Shown: positions 41,816 through 50,729 of the stretch, one piece after another | How positions within the stretch are numbered: position 1 is the first letter of the stretch | Layout of the letters: each line of letters opens with the position of its first letter | Assembly (NCBI GenBank): GCA_934646835.1 | Contig: CAKUES010000011.1 | Coordinates: forward strand, 1-64,000 | Source of the DNA: an uncultured Coriobacteriales bacterium | GTDB taxonomy: Bacteria > Actinomycetota > Coriobacteriia > Coriobacteriales > QAMH01 | Direction: 5' to 3' | Length of the DNA stretch: 64,000 nucleotides | Program-made: the position numbers and the translations under genes | Notes under the pieces: generated by a model | Database searches by the model: none | Told to the model about the DNA's origin: nothing | The model's input: the letters and a program-made list of their open reading frames with translations, nothing else

Positions 41816-42757
41816 TTAGCAGATGCAGGTCCAGTCGCAGTATGCGGCGGCACGGCGCTCGAAGCGCATCGCGGCGCCCTCGTCGGCGCAAATGGCAAAG
41901 CTCGTCGCGCCGCTGCCCGTGACCAGGGCGTTGAGAACATCGGGGTCCTTCTTGGCGCGCTCGACCCTGTCTTGCAGGCGCGGCAGCGCAGCAAGGGCCG
42001 CCGGCTCGAGGTTGTTCGCGCACAGCTGGGCAAGCTCAAGCTTTTGCTCGTAGCTCGCGCCCCACTCGGGAAACGCATCGAGGGCGGCAACGAGCGCCTG
42101 AGCGCTGGGCTGGGGCTGCGGGTCCCCGTCGAAGGCATGGTAGATCCCCGGCGTTGCCATAGGGCTGGCCTCGCCCATCAAGACGACGGGAAGCGGAAAG
42201 CTCGGCAACTCGCGCACAAAGCTGTCCCCGCGCCCGTCCATGAGGGCAGTGCCCCCGTAGAGGAAGAAGGCGACGTCGGCGCCAAGCCTCTTTGCGACAT
42301 CGACGACGCGCGGCTGCAAGACATCTTCGCCCAACAGGCCGCACAGCGCCTTGAGCGTTGCCGCGGCATCGCTTGAGCCACCGCCAAGACCGCCGCCAGC
42401 GGGAACACGTTTCTCGACTGCAATGGACAGTCCCTCGTCGAACTCGACAACGGGACGGCCAAGAGCCGCCTCGAGGGCGTCAACCGCTTTGAACACGAGG
42501 TTGTCCTGGGTGTCGACGTCAACCGGCCCGCAATCGAGGGCAAGCGTCGTACCTGCCTGCGTGCACGCGGCACCTTGCAAGTCGACGCAATCGTCGATGC
42601 CCAGCACGTCGATGCGCACCACATCGCAAAGCGCCAGCTCGTAAAACACGGAGTCGAGCAGGTGATAGCCATCTTGGGGCGGGTACTTCACCGACAGGCA
42701 CAGGTTGACCTTGGCAGGAGCGTTAACAACGATTGAGGTTTTAGCTAGATTCTTCAT
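41816..42757 (-). CDS. ispE: 4-diphosphocytidyl-2-C-methyl-D-erythritol kinase
   Basis: GHMP kinase of the MEP isoprenoid pathway. The 313-residue chain starts MKNLAKTSIVVNAPAKVNLCLSV with the substrate-binding PAKVNL, the ATP loop VPAGGGLGGGSSDAAA (about 110-125) and the C-terminal VTGSGATSFAI. Start ATG 42757 has a weak ribosome binding site. Lies directly downstream of veg, the same pair order as in Bacillus subtilis. ispD and ispF are about 16 kb away in the same window. Confidence 0.96.
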   Translation of the reverse strand: MKNLAKTSIVVNAPAKVNLCLSVKYPPQDGYHLLDSVFYELALCDVVRIDVLGIDDCVDLQGAACTQAGTTLALDCGPVDVDTQDNLVFKAVDALEAALGRPVVEFDEGLSIAVEKRVPAGGGLGGGSSDAAATLKALCGLLGEDVLQPRVVDVAKRLGADVAFFLYGGTALMDGRGDSFVRELPSFPLPVVLMGEASPMATPGIYHAFDGDPQPQPSAQALVAALDAFPEWGASYEQKLELAQLCANNLEPAALAALPRLQDRVERAKKDPDVLNALVTGSGATSFAICADEGAAMRFERRAAAYCDWTCIC

Positions 42758-42835
42758 ACCAGCCAGAATACGGCATCTTCGCATTCGGGGGAATCAAACG
42801 AGGACGAGCCATGGCACAATCGTCCCCATGCAAAC

Positions 42836-42861
42836 AGAAAGCACCCCGAAGGGTGCTCTCC
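42836..42861 (-). terminator. Terminator between veg and ispE
   Basis: GCACCC-CGAA-GGGTGC stem-loop (42841-42856, tetraloop) with minus-strand tail TTTCTGTTTG. Separates veg from ispE. Confidence 0.85.
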
Positions 42862-42883
42862 ACATAAAGCGTCTTGCTTCAGA

Positions 42884-43183
42884 CTAGATGATCTCTTCCT
42901 TGATCTCCGGGAAGAGGGGCTCGTCCGTCTCCAGATCCGTGAGCTCCACCATACCGGTGAGAACATCGACGTACTGATAGGACTGGCGCGCCTTGCGACC
43001 GCGCCTCTCCACCGTCTCCACGATAAAGAGTGAGGGATGAGCCTGGGTCAGGACTCCCTCGCGCTCAACGATCTTGGAACGACCCATGTTTGCGCGAACA
43101 CGCAGGCGCTTGCCCGTGTAGCCCGTGAGGGTCTCGTGAATAGAGCCGACAGTCTGAACCTGTTCAATGATTTCTTCGTCCAT
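42884..43183 (-). CDS. veg: Veg family protein
   Basis: Small beta-rich protein; in B. subtilis Veg promotes biofilm formation and is made abundantly. The 99-residue product contains GYTGKRLRVRANMGRSKIVEREGVL, the family core. The C-terminal part (VELTDLETDEPLFPEIKEE) is longer and acidic compared with the B. subtilis form. Located immediately upstream of ispE with its own terminator, and divergent from pgi. Confidence 0.9.
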   Translation of the reverse strand: MDEEIIEQVQTVGSIHETLTGYTGKRLRVRANMGRSKIVEREGVLTQAHPSLFIVETVERRGRKARQSYQYVDVLTGMVELTDLETDEPLFPEIKEEII

Positions 43184-43308
43184 AATGCCTTTTCCAGTTA
43201 AGCTACAGATAGACTCAAAATATTACCAAAAATTTCGCAAATATCAAATAGTTTGTTTTATCGGTCTCTTGTGCATTCCCCGATTACCCCTTAAGAAGGC
43301 TTTCATCT

Positions 43309-43338
43309 TTGTCACTGCCCTTCAACCGCAGGTATAAT
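43309..43338 (+). promoter_or_regulatory. Strong promoter of pgi
   Basis: TTGTCA (43309-43314, five of six to TTGACA) and a perfect TATAAT (43333-43338) with an 18-nt spacer. Transcription would start near 43345, giving a leader of about 48 nt before the ATG at 43393. Confidence 0.75.
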
Positions 43339-43392
43339 CAAAGGCCGGCATGGTATGCCGCATCACACCCAAGTAGATCTGGATTACACCTT

Positions 43393-45159
43393 ATGCCCAT
43401 CATGGACCGCGAGGAACTCGGCTCCTCTGCCATCGCCAAGAAGCTCATCGAGAACAAAATCCCGTCCCGCGTAGGCTCGCAGGACGCCACCGTCTACAGC
43501 TTCTCCCCAGAAGCCCAAAAGACCGCCGAGTCGCGCATGGGCTGGGCAACGCTTGCCTCAAAGCCCCCTTACGACCCGTCTCAGATCGCGGTCGTCGCTC
43601 AGCAGGCGCGCTGCGAGGGCCTCGATGCCGTCGTCCTCATCGGACAGGGTGGCTCGACCCAGGCACCGCAGACCATCACGAAGCTTCACTCGCTCGAGAT
43701 CCCCGATGAGATCCCCTTCCGCACCATGGACTCCATCAGCCCGGTGTACGTCAACCACATTCTGGGAAGCTCGGACCCCGCTCGCACGCTCTACATCGTG
43801 TCGAGCAAATCTGGCTCCACGCTCGAGCCCACCATGCTCGCCCGCGTCGCATGGAAGTACGTCTGCGCCCACCTGGGCAAGGACAAGGCCGGTCGCCGCT
43901 TCGTCGCGATCACGGATCCGGGCAGCGAGCTTGAGTCGGTGGCGCGCGCCAACGGCTGGCGTATGGTCATCCACGGCGAGCCCAATGTCGGCGGCCGCTA
44001 CAGCGCGCTGAGCGTCTTCGGCCTGCTCCCCATGGCTTGCGTGGGCATCAACGTCGAGAAGGTCTTAAACGACGCCGCCTCCACAGAGCGCCTCTGCGCA
44101 AGCGACATCCCGGAAAACCCCGCGCTGCAGCTCGCGGTCTTCCTCTATCAAAACTACAGGGCAGGGCGCGACAAGTTCTCCCTGCTCATGCCGCCCCACA
44201 GCCAGGTGTTTGGCCTGTGGATCGAGCAGCTCGTGGCAGAGAGCCTCGGCAAGCACGGCGTGGGCATACTCCCCAACGTCGAGGTTGACGCAGGCGTCTT
44301 GAGCGAGCCCTACGAGGACCGCTGCGTCGTCTTGTGCAACACCGGCAACGACCGCGCCTACGAGCACTCCCGTACCTGCCTGCACCCGTCCATCCCCGCC
44401 ATCCGCCTCGACATCCTCGACAGCGGCGACATCGCCGAGCACTTCCTCGTTTGGGAGTACGCCGTCGCCTTCCTCGGCTGGCTCATGGAGATCGACCCCT
44501 TCGACCAGCCCGACGTCGAGAGCACCAAGATCGCGACCAAGCAGATCCTCTACAAGGACACCGACGACTTCGAGGTGCCCCTCGACAAGCAGGGCCGCCC
44601 TGCCTACATCGAGTACCCCATCGAAAACGGCCAGTTTGCAGAGAGCGTCTATGTCAGCAGCGCACTGCTCGACCGCATGCGCCGCACCGACAAGGTCGAT
44701 ATCTCCCGCGCCCTGCGCACGCTGTTCTACTCCATCCAGCCCGGCGACTACTTCTCCTTCAACGCCTTCCTGCCCTTCAGGGGCGTCGGCAGGCGCGAGA
44801 CCCTCGAGCGCGTGCGCCATCGTGTCGCAGACCGCCTGGGCACCTGCTCTTGCCTCGAGATCGGACCGCGCTACCTACACTCGACCGGCCAGCTCCACAA
44901 GGGCGGCCCGGACACGGGTGTGTTCCTGGTGGTCAGCAGCCGCGAGCCCTTCGACATCACCGTCCCCAACGAGGACTTCACCTTGGGTGACATGGCGATG
45001 GCGCAGGCACTCGGAGACTTCAGCGCCCTGGCAAGCCGTGGTCGCCGTGCCGTCTACGTGCGCTTGAAGGACAACGACAGCGAGTACCTCAAGCTCTTTG
45101 CCGACAGCGCCTGCTCGGCGATCTCTGCTGCATACGCGTTCAAGACTATCGGCGAGTAA
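43393..45159 (+). CDS. pgi: Glucose-6-phosphate isomerase of the transaldolase-fusion type, stand-alone
   Basis: Interconverts glucose-6-phosphate and fructose-6-phosphate. The 588-residue chain has the sugar-phosphate motif VSSKSGSTLEPTM, EPNVGGRYSALSVFGLLP (phosphate and Arg-bearing segment) and QVFGLWIEQLVAESLGKHG (catalytic Glu). These match the isomerase half of bifunctional transaldolase-PGI proteins better than classical Pgi; the transaldolase domain is missing and no transaldolase gene is near. ATG 43393 has no evident ribosome binding site despite a strong promoter; ATG 43402 is another possibility. Ends at a strong terminator. Confidence 0.88.
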   Translation: MPIMDREELGSSAIAKKLIENKIPSRVGSQDATVYSFSPEAQKTAESRMGWATLASKPPYDPSQIAVVAQQARCEGLDAVVLIGQGGSTQAPQTITKLHSLEIPDEIPFRTMDSISPVYVNHILGSSDPARTLYIVSSKSGSTLEPTMLARVAWKYVCAHLGKDKAGRRFVAITDPGSELESVARANGWRMVIHGEPNVGGRYSALSVFGLLPMACVGINVEKVLNDAASTERLCASDIPENPALQLAVFLYQNYRAGRDKFSLLMPPHSQVFGLWIEQLVAESLGKHGVGILPNVEVDAGVLSEPYEDRCVVLCNTGNDRAYEHSRTCLHPSIPAIRLDILDSGDIAEHFLVWEYAVAFLGWLMEIDPFDQPDVESTKIATKQILYKDTDDFEVPLDKQGRPAYIEYPIENGQFAESVYVSSALLDRMRRTDKVDISRALRTLFYSIQPGDYFSFNAFLPFRGVGRRETLERVRHRVADRLGTCSCLEIGPRYLHSTGQLHKGGPDTGVFLVVSSREPFDITVPNEDFTLGDMAMAQALGDFSALASRGRRAVYVRLKDNDSEYLKLFADSACSAISAAYAFKTIGE

Positions 45160-45200
45160 GCCCGCCTGCACGGCAAGTGCACAAAACATCGCCTGCAACG

Positions 45201-45234
45201 AGAACGGCCCCGGGACAACTCCCGGGGCCGTTCT
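45201..45234. terminator. Bidirectional terminator between pgi and FAD oxidoreductase gene
   Basis: Perfect 15-bp stem AGAACGGCCCCGGGA/TCCCGGGGCCGTTCT (45201-45215, 45220-45234) with a CAAC loop, between convergent genes. The plus tail is TAGTTGAA. Confidence 0.85.
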
Positions 45235-45304
45235 TAGTTGAACGAATCAGGCCAGGTCATATCCGTTCAAAACCTGCGCGCTTTTCCTCACTGGGGGCTC
45301 GATG

Positions 45305-46900
45305 CTACTCCATCGAGTCGATGATCGCCCCGGCGACCTTGATGCCGTCGATGGCGGCGGACATGATACCGCCCGCATAACCTGCACCCTCGCCGCATGG
45401 ATACAGACCCTCGAGGCGGGTGGCCTGCAGCGTTTGTCCATCGCGGACGATACGCACCGGCGAGCTGCTGCGTGCCTCGATGCCCGTCATGAAAGCGCCG
45501 CTATCGGCATAGCCGGACAGCTTCTGGTTGAGCAGGGGCAACGCCTGCACAAGGGAGTCCGAGACAAAGCCCGGGAGACACTTGCGGAGGTTTGCCTCCT
45601 TCACGCCCAGGGCATAGGTCGGGTTCACCCTCACCGGCTTGTGGCGGCCCCTCCCCTTCTTGAGGAAGCTACCCACCGTCTGGCCGGGCGCATGCCAGTC
45701 TCCGCCACCCACCCTGAAGGCAGCGGCCTCCCAATGGCGTTGGAAGGACACACCGCATAGCGGGTCGCCCGCACCCCTGCCATAGCTGCGGAAGTCATCG
45801 GGACTCACGCTCACCAACAGCGCAGCGTTGGCGTTCTTGCCGTTGCGCGCCTGCACGCTCATGCCGTTGACGCACAGCATGTCCTCCTCGCTCGAGGCGG
45901 TCACCACCTCGCCGCCAGGGCACATACAGAAGCTGTAGACGCCGCGCCTGTTGGGAAGATGCACGTTGATCTTGTAATCTGCCGGGTCGAGTGCGGGGTG
46001 TCCTGCCGCACTGCCGTACTGGGCGCGGTCGATGAGAGTCTGGGGGTGCTCGATGCGGACACCCATGCTGAAGGGCTTCGGCTCAAGCTCGATGTCGGCG
46101 TCCTTGAGCATCTCGAAGGTATCGCGCGCAGAGTGGCCCGTCGCGAGGATCACCGCGCTTGCAGCCACCTCCCCCGTACCGCCATCTCCCTCGAGGACAA
46201 CGCCTGTCAGCTTGCCGCTTTTCTGCAACACACCGGTAAGCTGCGTGTGGAAGCGAACCTCTCCCCCACAGGCGATGATGCGCTCGCGGATGCGCGCCAC
46301 GACGCCGCCGAGCACGTCAGTGCCGATATGGGGCTTTGCCTGCCACAAGATCTCCTGCGGCGCCCCTGCCGCGACAAAGGTGTCGAGCACCTGAGCTGTG
46401 TACGGGGAATTCTTGCCGCAGGTCAACTTGCCGTCGCTAAAAGTGCCGGCACCGCCCTCTCCAAACTGGACGTTGCTTTGCGTGTTGAGCTTGCGGGTCG
46501 CGTGATAGGCAGCGACATCTGCCGTGCGCTCCTCCACCGGGGCACCGCGCTCGATCACCAAGGGGCGCAGACCCATCTCCGCTAGCTCAAGCGCGGCGAA
46601 CAAGCCGGCGGGGCCCATGCCGACGACGACAGGACGGCTGCCACCATCCCAGCAACGCGGCAGCTCCCTCTCCTCGAGGGGAATGACCGCCTGAGGCGCA
46701 CCCTCCCCGGCACCAAGGCCGATGCTTGCCACGAAGCAGACGGCATTGCGCTTGCGGGCATCGACGCTGCGGCGCAAAAGATAGGCTTTCTTCACGTGCA
46801 TGATGCGAGCCAGGGTATCGGAAGAGAGGTCGTCGGCGAGGTCCGCTGCAACCGCCCTGCCCTGCTCCAGGCTCAGCTTGATGTTGTTTTTGATTTCCAT
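45305..46900 (-). CDS. FAD-dependent oxidoreductase of COG2509 type
   Basis: Flavoprotein of unknown substrate. The 531-residue chain starts MEIKNNIKLSLEQGRAV, has a Rossmann motif VVVGMGPAGLFAALELAEMG (about 93-112), the TQSNVQFGEGGAGTFSDGKL signature of this family and a second FAD-binding GLYPCGEGAGYAGGI near the C-terminus. The N-terminal 75 residues form a small THUMP-like/ferredoxin-like domain (MHVKKAYLLRRSVDARKR). It is divergent from the MocR regulator gene. Confidence 0.88.
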   Translation of the reverse strand: MEIKNNIKLSLEQGRAVAADLADDLSSDTLARIMHVKKAYLLRRSVDARKRNAVCFVASIGLGAGEGAPQAVIPLEERELPRCWDGGSRPVVVGMGPAGLFAALELAEMGLRPLVIERGAPVEERTADVAAYHATRKLNTQSNVQFGEGGAGTFSDGKLTCGKNSPYTAQVLDTFVAAGAPQEILWQAKPHIGTDVLGGVVARIRERIIACGGEVRFHTQLTGVLQKSGKLTGVVLEGDGGTGEVAASAVILATGHSARDTFEMLKDADIELEPKPFSMGVRIEHPQTLIDRAQYGSAAGHPALDPADYKINVHLPNRRGVYSFCMCPGGEVVTASSEEDMLCVNGMSVQARNGKNANAALLVSVSPDDFRSYGRGAGDPLCGVSFQRHWEAAAFRVGGGDWHAPGQTVGSFLKKGRGRHKPVRVNPTYALGVKEANLRKCLPGFVSDSLVQALPLLNQKLSGYADSGAFMTGIEARSSSPVRIVRDGQTLQATRLEGLYPCGEGAGYAGGIMSAAIDGIKVAGAIIDSME

Positions 46901-47048
46901 GCCGCCCATGATACGTCATGAGCTCGCCCGCGCTGCTCGCATACGCGCAAAGACCCGCCACCGCCAAGACGCAATTCGCCCTGGACATACTGGCTTAACG
47001 CAAGCTTGATATCATCGCATAGTCAGTTCCCTCGAGTGAGGACGCATT

Positions 47049-48485
47049 ATGCTCAGCTACGACATGGCCAAACGCGGACAGCTCCCCCTGTACGAGCACC
47101 TCTACCGCTGCATCAAGGACGACATCCTCACCGGCAACCTCGCCCCCGACGACCGTCTCCCCTCAAAGCGGCGCCTAGCCGAGCATCTTGGGATAAGCCT
47201 CATCACCGTCGAGGGCGCCTACAACCAGCTTCTGGCCGAGGGCTACATCTACACGCTGCCACGCAAGGGCTACTACGTCTGCAAGCTGCCGAGCAACATG
47301 CCCCAGGCGCCTGCGCGCGCCGCCCAGGCACTTGCCGAGCATCAAAGCGAGGCACGCCCGGAGCCCGAGTCCCCCGAAAAACTCATCGCCGACTTCTCGC
47401 GGCCCACGAGCCACGCCCAGTCGTCTGCTGCAGAGCTTTGGGGCAAGACCCTGCGCAGCACCCTCGCGCGCGAGCCCCAAGAAGAGCTCTTCTGTAGCTT
47501 GCCCGCACAGGGCTCCCTTCGCTTGCGCACTGCCATCGCCAACTACCTCGCACATGCGCGCGGCATGAGCGTCTCCCCGGACTGCATCGTCATCGGCGCA
47601 GGCTCCCAGATGCTCTATACCTACGTTTCCCTGCTTTTTGGCCCCCAAGCCCCTGTCGCCCTCGAAAACCCGGGATACCCGCGTCTGAAGGGCATCTACA
47701 GCGCTTTGGGGCATGATATCTGCCCTATCGACCTCGACGCCGACGGCATAGGGGTCTTCCAGCTCGAGCGCAGCCACGCACAACTCGCACACGTCATGCC
47801 GTCCCACCAGTTCCCCACCGGGCGTGTCATGAGCGTGTCAAGACGCTACGAGCTCTTGAGCTGGGCATCGCGCAGGCCCGAGCGCTACGTGATCGAAGAC
47901 GACTACGACTGGGAGTTCCGCTTTGCCGGCATGCCCATCCCCGCGCTCGAGAGCATCGACATCAAGTCGAAGGTCATCTACATCAGCACCTTCTCCAAGA
48001 GCCTGAGCTCCGCCTTGCGCGTCGCCTTCATGATCCTCCCCGAGCCGCTCATGGAGCGCTTCAACGAGAAGCTGGGCTTTTTGGCCAACACCGTGAGCGC
48101 GCTCGACCAAATCGCGCTTGCACGCCTCATCGAGAGCGGCGACTACGAGAAGCACCTCAACCGCTACAAGAAGCAATCCAAAGCCACGCGCGACGCCCTG
48201 ATAGGCGCACTTGACAGCAGCTCACTTGGAAGCCGCATGAGCATCGAGGAGAAGGATTCAGGCCTGCACTTCGTCCTCAGCGTCGAGTCCCAACGCTCCG
48301 AGGGCACCATCGCTCAGCTCGCCCGTGAAGACGGGATTATGCTTGCTCCCTTGAGCAGCTACCTCCTCTGCACCCACGACCCCGCCAGCGAGCACGGCAT
48401 CGCACGCTTCGTAATGCAATACGACGGCCTGGACCTTGAAGCGGTCCAGGCCGTCGTGGGAATCCTTGAGAAGGCGGTAGGCTAG
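47049..48485 (+). CDS. MocR/PdxR-type transcription regulator
   Basis: GntR-family winged helix fused to an aminotransferase-fold effector domain. The 478-residue chain has the DNA-binding domain at 1-75 (PLYEHLYRCIKDDI, LPSKRRLAEHLGISLITVEGAYNQL) and a PLP-binding domain with DDYDWEFRF and STFSKSLSSALR (Schiff-base Lys). ATG 47049 has TGAGGA in front. Members regulate pyridoxal 5'-phosphate, GABA or amino acid genes. Here it faces lysC convergently with a 3-nt gap between stops and is divergent from the FAD protein gene. Target unknown. Confidence 0.93.
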   Translation: MLSYDMAKRGQLPLYEHLYRCIKDDILTGNLAPDDRLPSKRRLAEHLGISLITVEGAYNQLLAEGYIYTLPRKGYYVCKLPSNMPQAPARAAQALAEHQSEARPEPESPEKLIADFSRPTSHAQSSAAELWGKTLRSTLAREPQEELFCSLPAQGSLRLRTAIANYLAHARGMSVSPDCIVIGAGSQMLYTYVSLLFGPQAPVALENPGYPRLKGIYSALGHDICPIDLDADGIGVFQLERSHAQLAHVMPSHQFPTGRVMSVSRRYELLSWASRRPERYVIEDDYDWEFRFAGMPIPALESIDIKSKVIYISTFSKSLSSALRVAFMILPEPLMERFNEKLGFLANTVSALDQIALARLIESGDYEKHLNRYKKQSKATRDALIGALDSSSLGSRMSIEEKDSGLHFVLSVESQRSEGTIAQLAREDGIMLAPLSSYLLCTHDPASEHGIARFVMQYDGLDLEAVQAVVGILEKAVG

Positions 48486-48488
48486 CTC

Positions 48489-49769
48489 TTAGCGGCCCTT
48501 GGCCATCTTGGCTGCGAGCTCCTCTGCAGAGAGCTGGGTCTCCTCGAAGACGTCGTCGCCATCGAGGCCGAAGGCGTTGTGGAGGACGCGCACTGCCTCG
48601 GGGCCTTGCTCACCGGAGATGACAACGCTCGTGCGGATGTCGGAAGTAGTGATCAGGGAGAGGTTGATGCCTGCATCGGCCAGCGTGCGGAACATCTTTG
48701 CCGCAACGCCAGGGGATGCCTTCATACCCGCTCCAACGATAGAGACCTTGGCGATATCCTCGGCGACGATGTACTCGGCAGCACCGGTGACCTCGACGAT
48801 CTCGCGCAGCACCTCCTTGGTGCGCTCGATGTCGGCCTTGGGGCTCGTGAAGGAGATGTCGGCGTGACCGTCCTCGGAGATGTTCTGGATGATCATGTCG
48901 ACGGAGATGTTGGCATCTGCCAACGCGCCAAAGACCGTGGCGGCAACACCCTGGGTGTCGGGCACGTCGCGAATCGTGTACTTGGCCTCGGAAGAATCAT
49001 GGGCCACACCCGTGACAAGCGCTTTCTCCATATTCGAATCAAACTCCTTAACGAGGGTACCTGGTTCCTGGTTGAAAGAAGAGCGACAGTGAATCGTCAC
49101 ACCGTACTTGCGCGCGAACTCGACGCAGCGCTTGTGGAGGACGCCAGCGCCTGCGGCGGCCATCTCGAGCATCTCCTCATAGGAGATGACGTCGATCTTC
49201 TGCGCCTTGGGCGCGACACGCGGATCGGCGCTGTAAACACCGTCGACGTCCGTATAGATCTCGCAGACATCGGCCTTGATGCCAGCTGCAATGGCAACGG
49301 CGGTGGTGTCGGAGCCACCACGGCCGAGAGTAGTCACATCGCCGTTCACATCGATGCCCTGGAAGCCAGCGACGATGACGATCTTGTCCTCCTCGAGGGC
49401 CTCGGTGATGCGCTCCGCGTGAATCTCGCGGATCTTCGCCTTGCCGTGAACGTCGTTGGTGACCAAGCCGACCTGTCGGCCGCTCAAGCTGATCGCCTCT
49501 TCGCCCAATGCGTTGATGGCCATCGCCATCATGGCCATAGAGACGAGCTCTCCTGTGGACAGGAGCGTATCCATCTCGCGTGCGGGCGGGTTTTCATTCA
49601 CCTGATTGGCAAGCGCAATGAGGTCATCTGTTGTCTTGCCCATGGCAGACACAACTGCAACGACTTTGTCGCCGCTGCGCTTCCTCTCTACGAGACGCTT
49701 CGCGACGCCCCTCACGCGCTCGGGCGTAGCAACACTGGTCCCGCCAAATTTTGCAACAACTAGTGACAT
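48489..49769 (-). CDS. lysC: Aspartate kinase
   Basis: Phosphorylates aspartate, first step of the lysine, threonine and methionine pathway. The 426-residue protein has the KFGGTSVATPERV N-terminus, GRGGSDTTAVAIAAGI, TDVDGVYSADPRVAP and two C-terminal ACT domains (about 285-350 and 360-420) with GVAATVFGALADANI and GVAAKMFRTLADAGI, the allosteric site. An internal start for a beta subunit was not resolved. A structured leader precedes it (49815-49873). The stop is three bases from the convergent MocR gene. Confidence 0.97.
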   Translation of the reverse strand: MSLVVAKFGGTSVATPERVRGVAKRLVERKRSGDKVVAVVSAMGKTTDDLIALANQVNENPPAREMDTLLSTGELVSMAMMAMAINALGEEAISLSGRQVGLVTNDVHGKAKIREIHAERITEALEEDKIVIVAGFQGIDVNGDVTTLGRGGSDTTAVAIAAGIKADVCEIYTDVDGVYSADPRVAPKAQKIDVISYEEMLEMAAAGAGVLHKRCVEFARKYGVTIHCRSSFNQEPGTLVKEFDSNMEKALVTGVAHDSSEAKYTIRDVPDTQGVAATVFGALADANISVDMIIQNISEDGHADISFTSPKADIERTKEVLREIVEVTGAAEYIVAEDIAKVSIVGAGMKASPGVAAKMFRTLADAGINLSLITTSDIRTSVVISGEQGPEAVRVLHNAFGLDGDDVFEETQLSAEELAAKMAKGR

Positions 49770-49814
49770 GGCTCTCCGTATCGAAACTCAAATCCTACGA
49801 GGCGCTTCTTCTCT

Positions 49815-49873
49815 AAGACAGGGTACGCGAAACCGCGAGAACGACAAGCAACTTTCACCCTTGCTTCTGTCTT
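49815..49873 (-). promoter_or_regulatory. Three-way-junction leader structure before lysC
   Basis: On the minus strand AAGACAG and CTGTCTT (7 bp) close a junction. Within are two further hairpins: AAGCAA/TTGCTT with loop GGGTGAAAG and CGCG/CGCG with loop GTTT. It lies 46-105 nt before the lysC ATG. The five-helix lysine riboswitch core was not recognised. Could be a different RNA sensor or protein-binding leader; unverified. Confidence 0.45.
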
Positions 49874-49934
49874 CAGGTGATTGTATTTCCTTGAACGCCA
49901 GCTTTATGTTTCGAGAGCGTTTCGCCCCAACTAA

Positions 49935-49972
49935 AAGGCCGCCTGCACCCCTCAGAGGGCACAGGCGGCCTT
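49935..49972 (-). terminator. Terminator after 5-formyl-THF cyclo-ligase gene
   Basis: AAGGCCGCCTG pairs with CAGGCGGCCTT (11 bp), followed on the minus strand by TTTTAGTTG; 19 nt after the stop. Confidence 0.88.
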
Positions 49973-49990
49973 GCAACAGCTGTATGGAAC

Positions 49991-50581
49991 CTATTTGCGG
50001 ATGATACGCGTGGGAGTCACCACATAGTCGACCTTGCGATCATGCGGGCCAGTTGGGATAGCCTCGCAGATCTGCTCGTCGAAGGCCACACCGACAACGA
50101 TACAGTCGTCTTTAACCGAGGGAAGGAAGCGATCGTAATAGCCACCGCCTTGTCCAAGCCTCCTGCACTTCTCGTCAAAGCCAACGCCGGGGACAAGGAG
50201 CAAGTCGATGCTCGAAGCGCGGACGATGCCGTCCTTGGGTAGAGACTCGAGAGGAACGACCTGTGCGGGATTGTCGACGAACACGGCGCTCATACCGGGC
50301 TCGATAGCAAAGAACGTCATAAGGCCGTCGCCGTGGACCACCGGATAGGCGATGGTCGGCCCGGGCGGATTGAGCCTGAGTGCCTTGACCAAATCGACAA
50401 CGGAAGCCTCTGAGCCCAGCACACTGTAAACGCCGATGACATTGGCGTTTTTGACAGCAGGAAGCGAGTACAGGCGCTCGGCGATATCATCCTCGTAGCG
50501 CTTGCGTTTCTCCGGCGTGATAGCCTTGCGGATCTCCCGCAACTTCATTCTTAGCTGAGCTTTGTCTTGCATCAAATCCAT
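49991..50581 (-). CDS. 5-formyltetrahydrofolate cyclo-ligase
   Basis: Converts 5-formyl-THF to 5,10-methenyl-THF with ATP. The 196-residue protein has the MKLREIRKAITPEKR start, LLVPGVGFDEKCRRLGQGGGYYDRFLP (ATP and folate loop) and the final VVGVAFDEQICE segment. ATG 50581 or the ATG at 50572 are both possible; no clear ribosome binding site distinguishes them. Monocistronic, between the rplK-rplA terminator and its own. Confidence 0.94.
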   Translation of the reverse strand: MDLMQDKAQLRMKLREIRKAITPEKRKRYEDDIAERLYSLPAVKNANVIGVYSVLGSEASVVDLVKALRLNPPGPTIAYPVVHGDGLMTFFAIEPGMSAVFVDNPAQVVPLESLPKDGIVRASSIDLLLVPGVGFDEKCRRLGQGGGYYDRFLPSVKDDCIVVGVAFDEQICEAIPTGPHDRKVDYVVTPTRIIRK

Positions 50582-50668
50582 ACGATTCCCAACGTTTTGC
50601 CTAAAAAGCAGACAATAGAGTACCAGTTGAACACGAAAAGCGCCAATTTATCGGCATCTCATCCCACC

Positions 50669-50700
50669 AGAAAAGAAAACAGCCTCCCAAACGGGAGGCT
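50669..50700 (-). terminator. Terminator of rplK-rplA
   Basis: AGCCTCCC-AAAC-GGGAGGCT (50681-50700), an 8-bp perfect tetraloop hairpin, with minus-strand tail GTTTTCTTTTC. 29 nt after rplA. Confidence 0.92.
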
Positions 50701-50729
50701 GTTACTTCCACATTATGTGGTGAGAACGC

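Noticed and set aside
49770..49934. Lysine riboswitch before lysC
   Set aside because: The conserved five-helix core was not seen; the region folds as a three-way junction instead.
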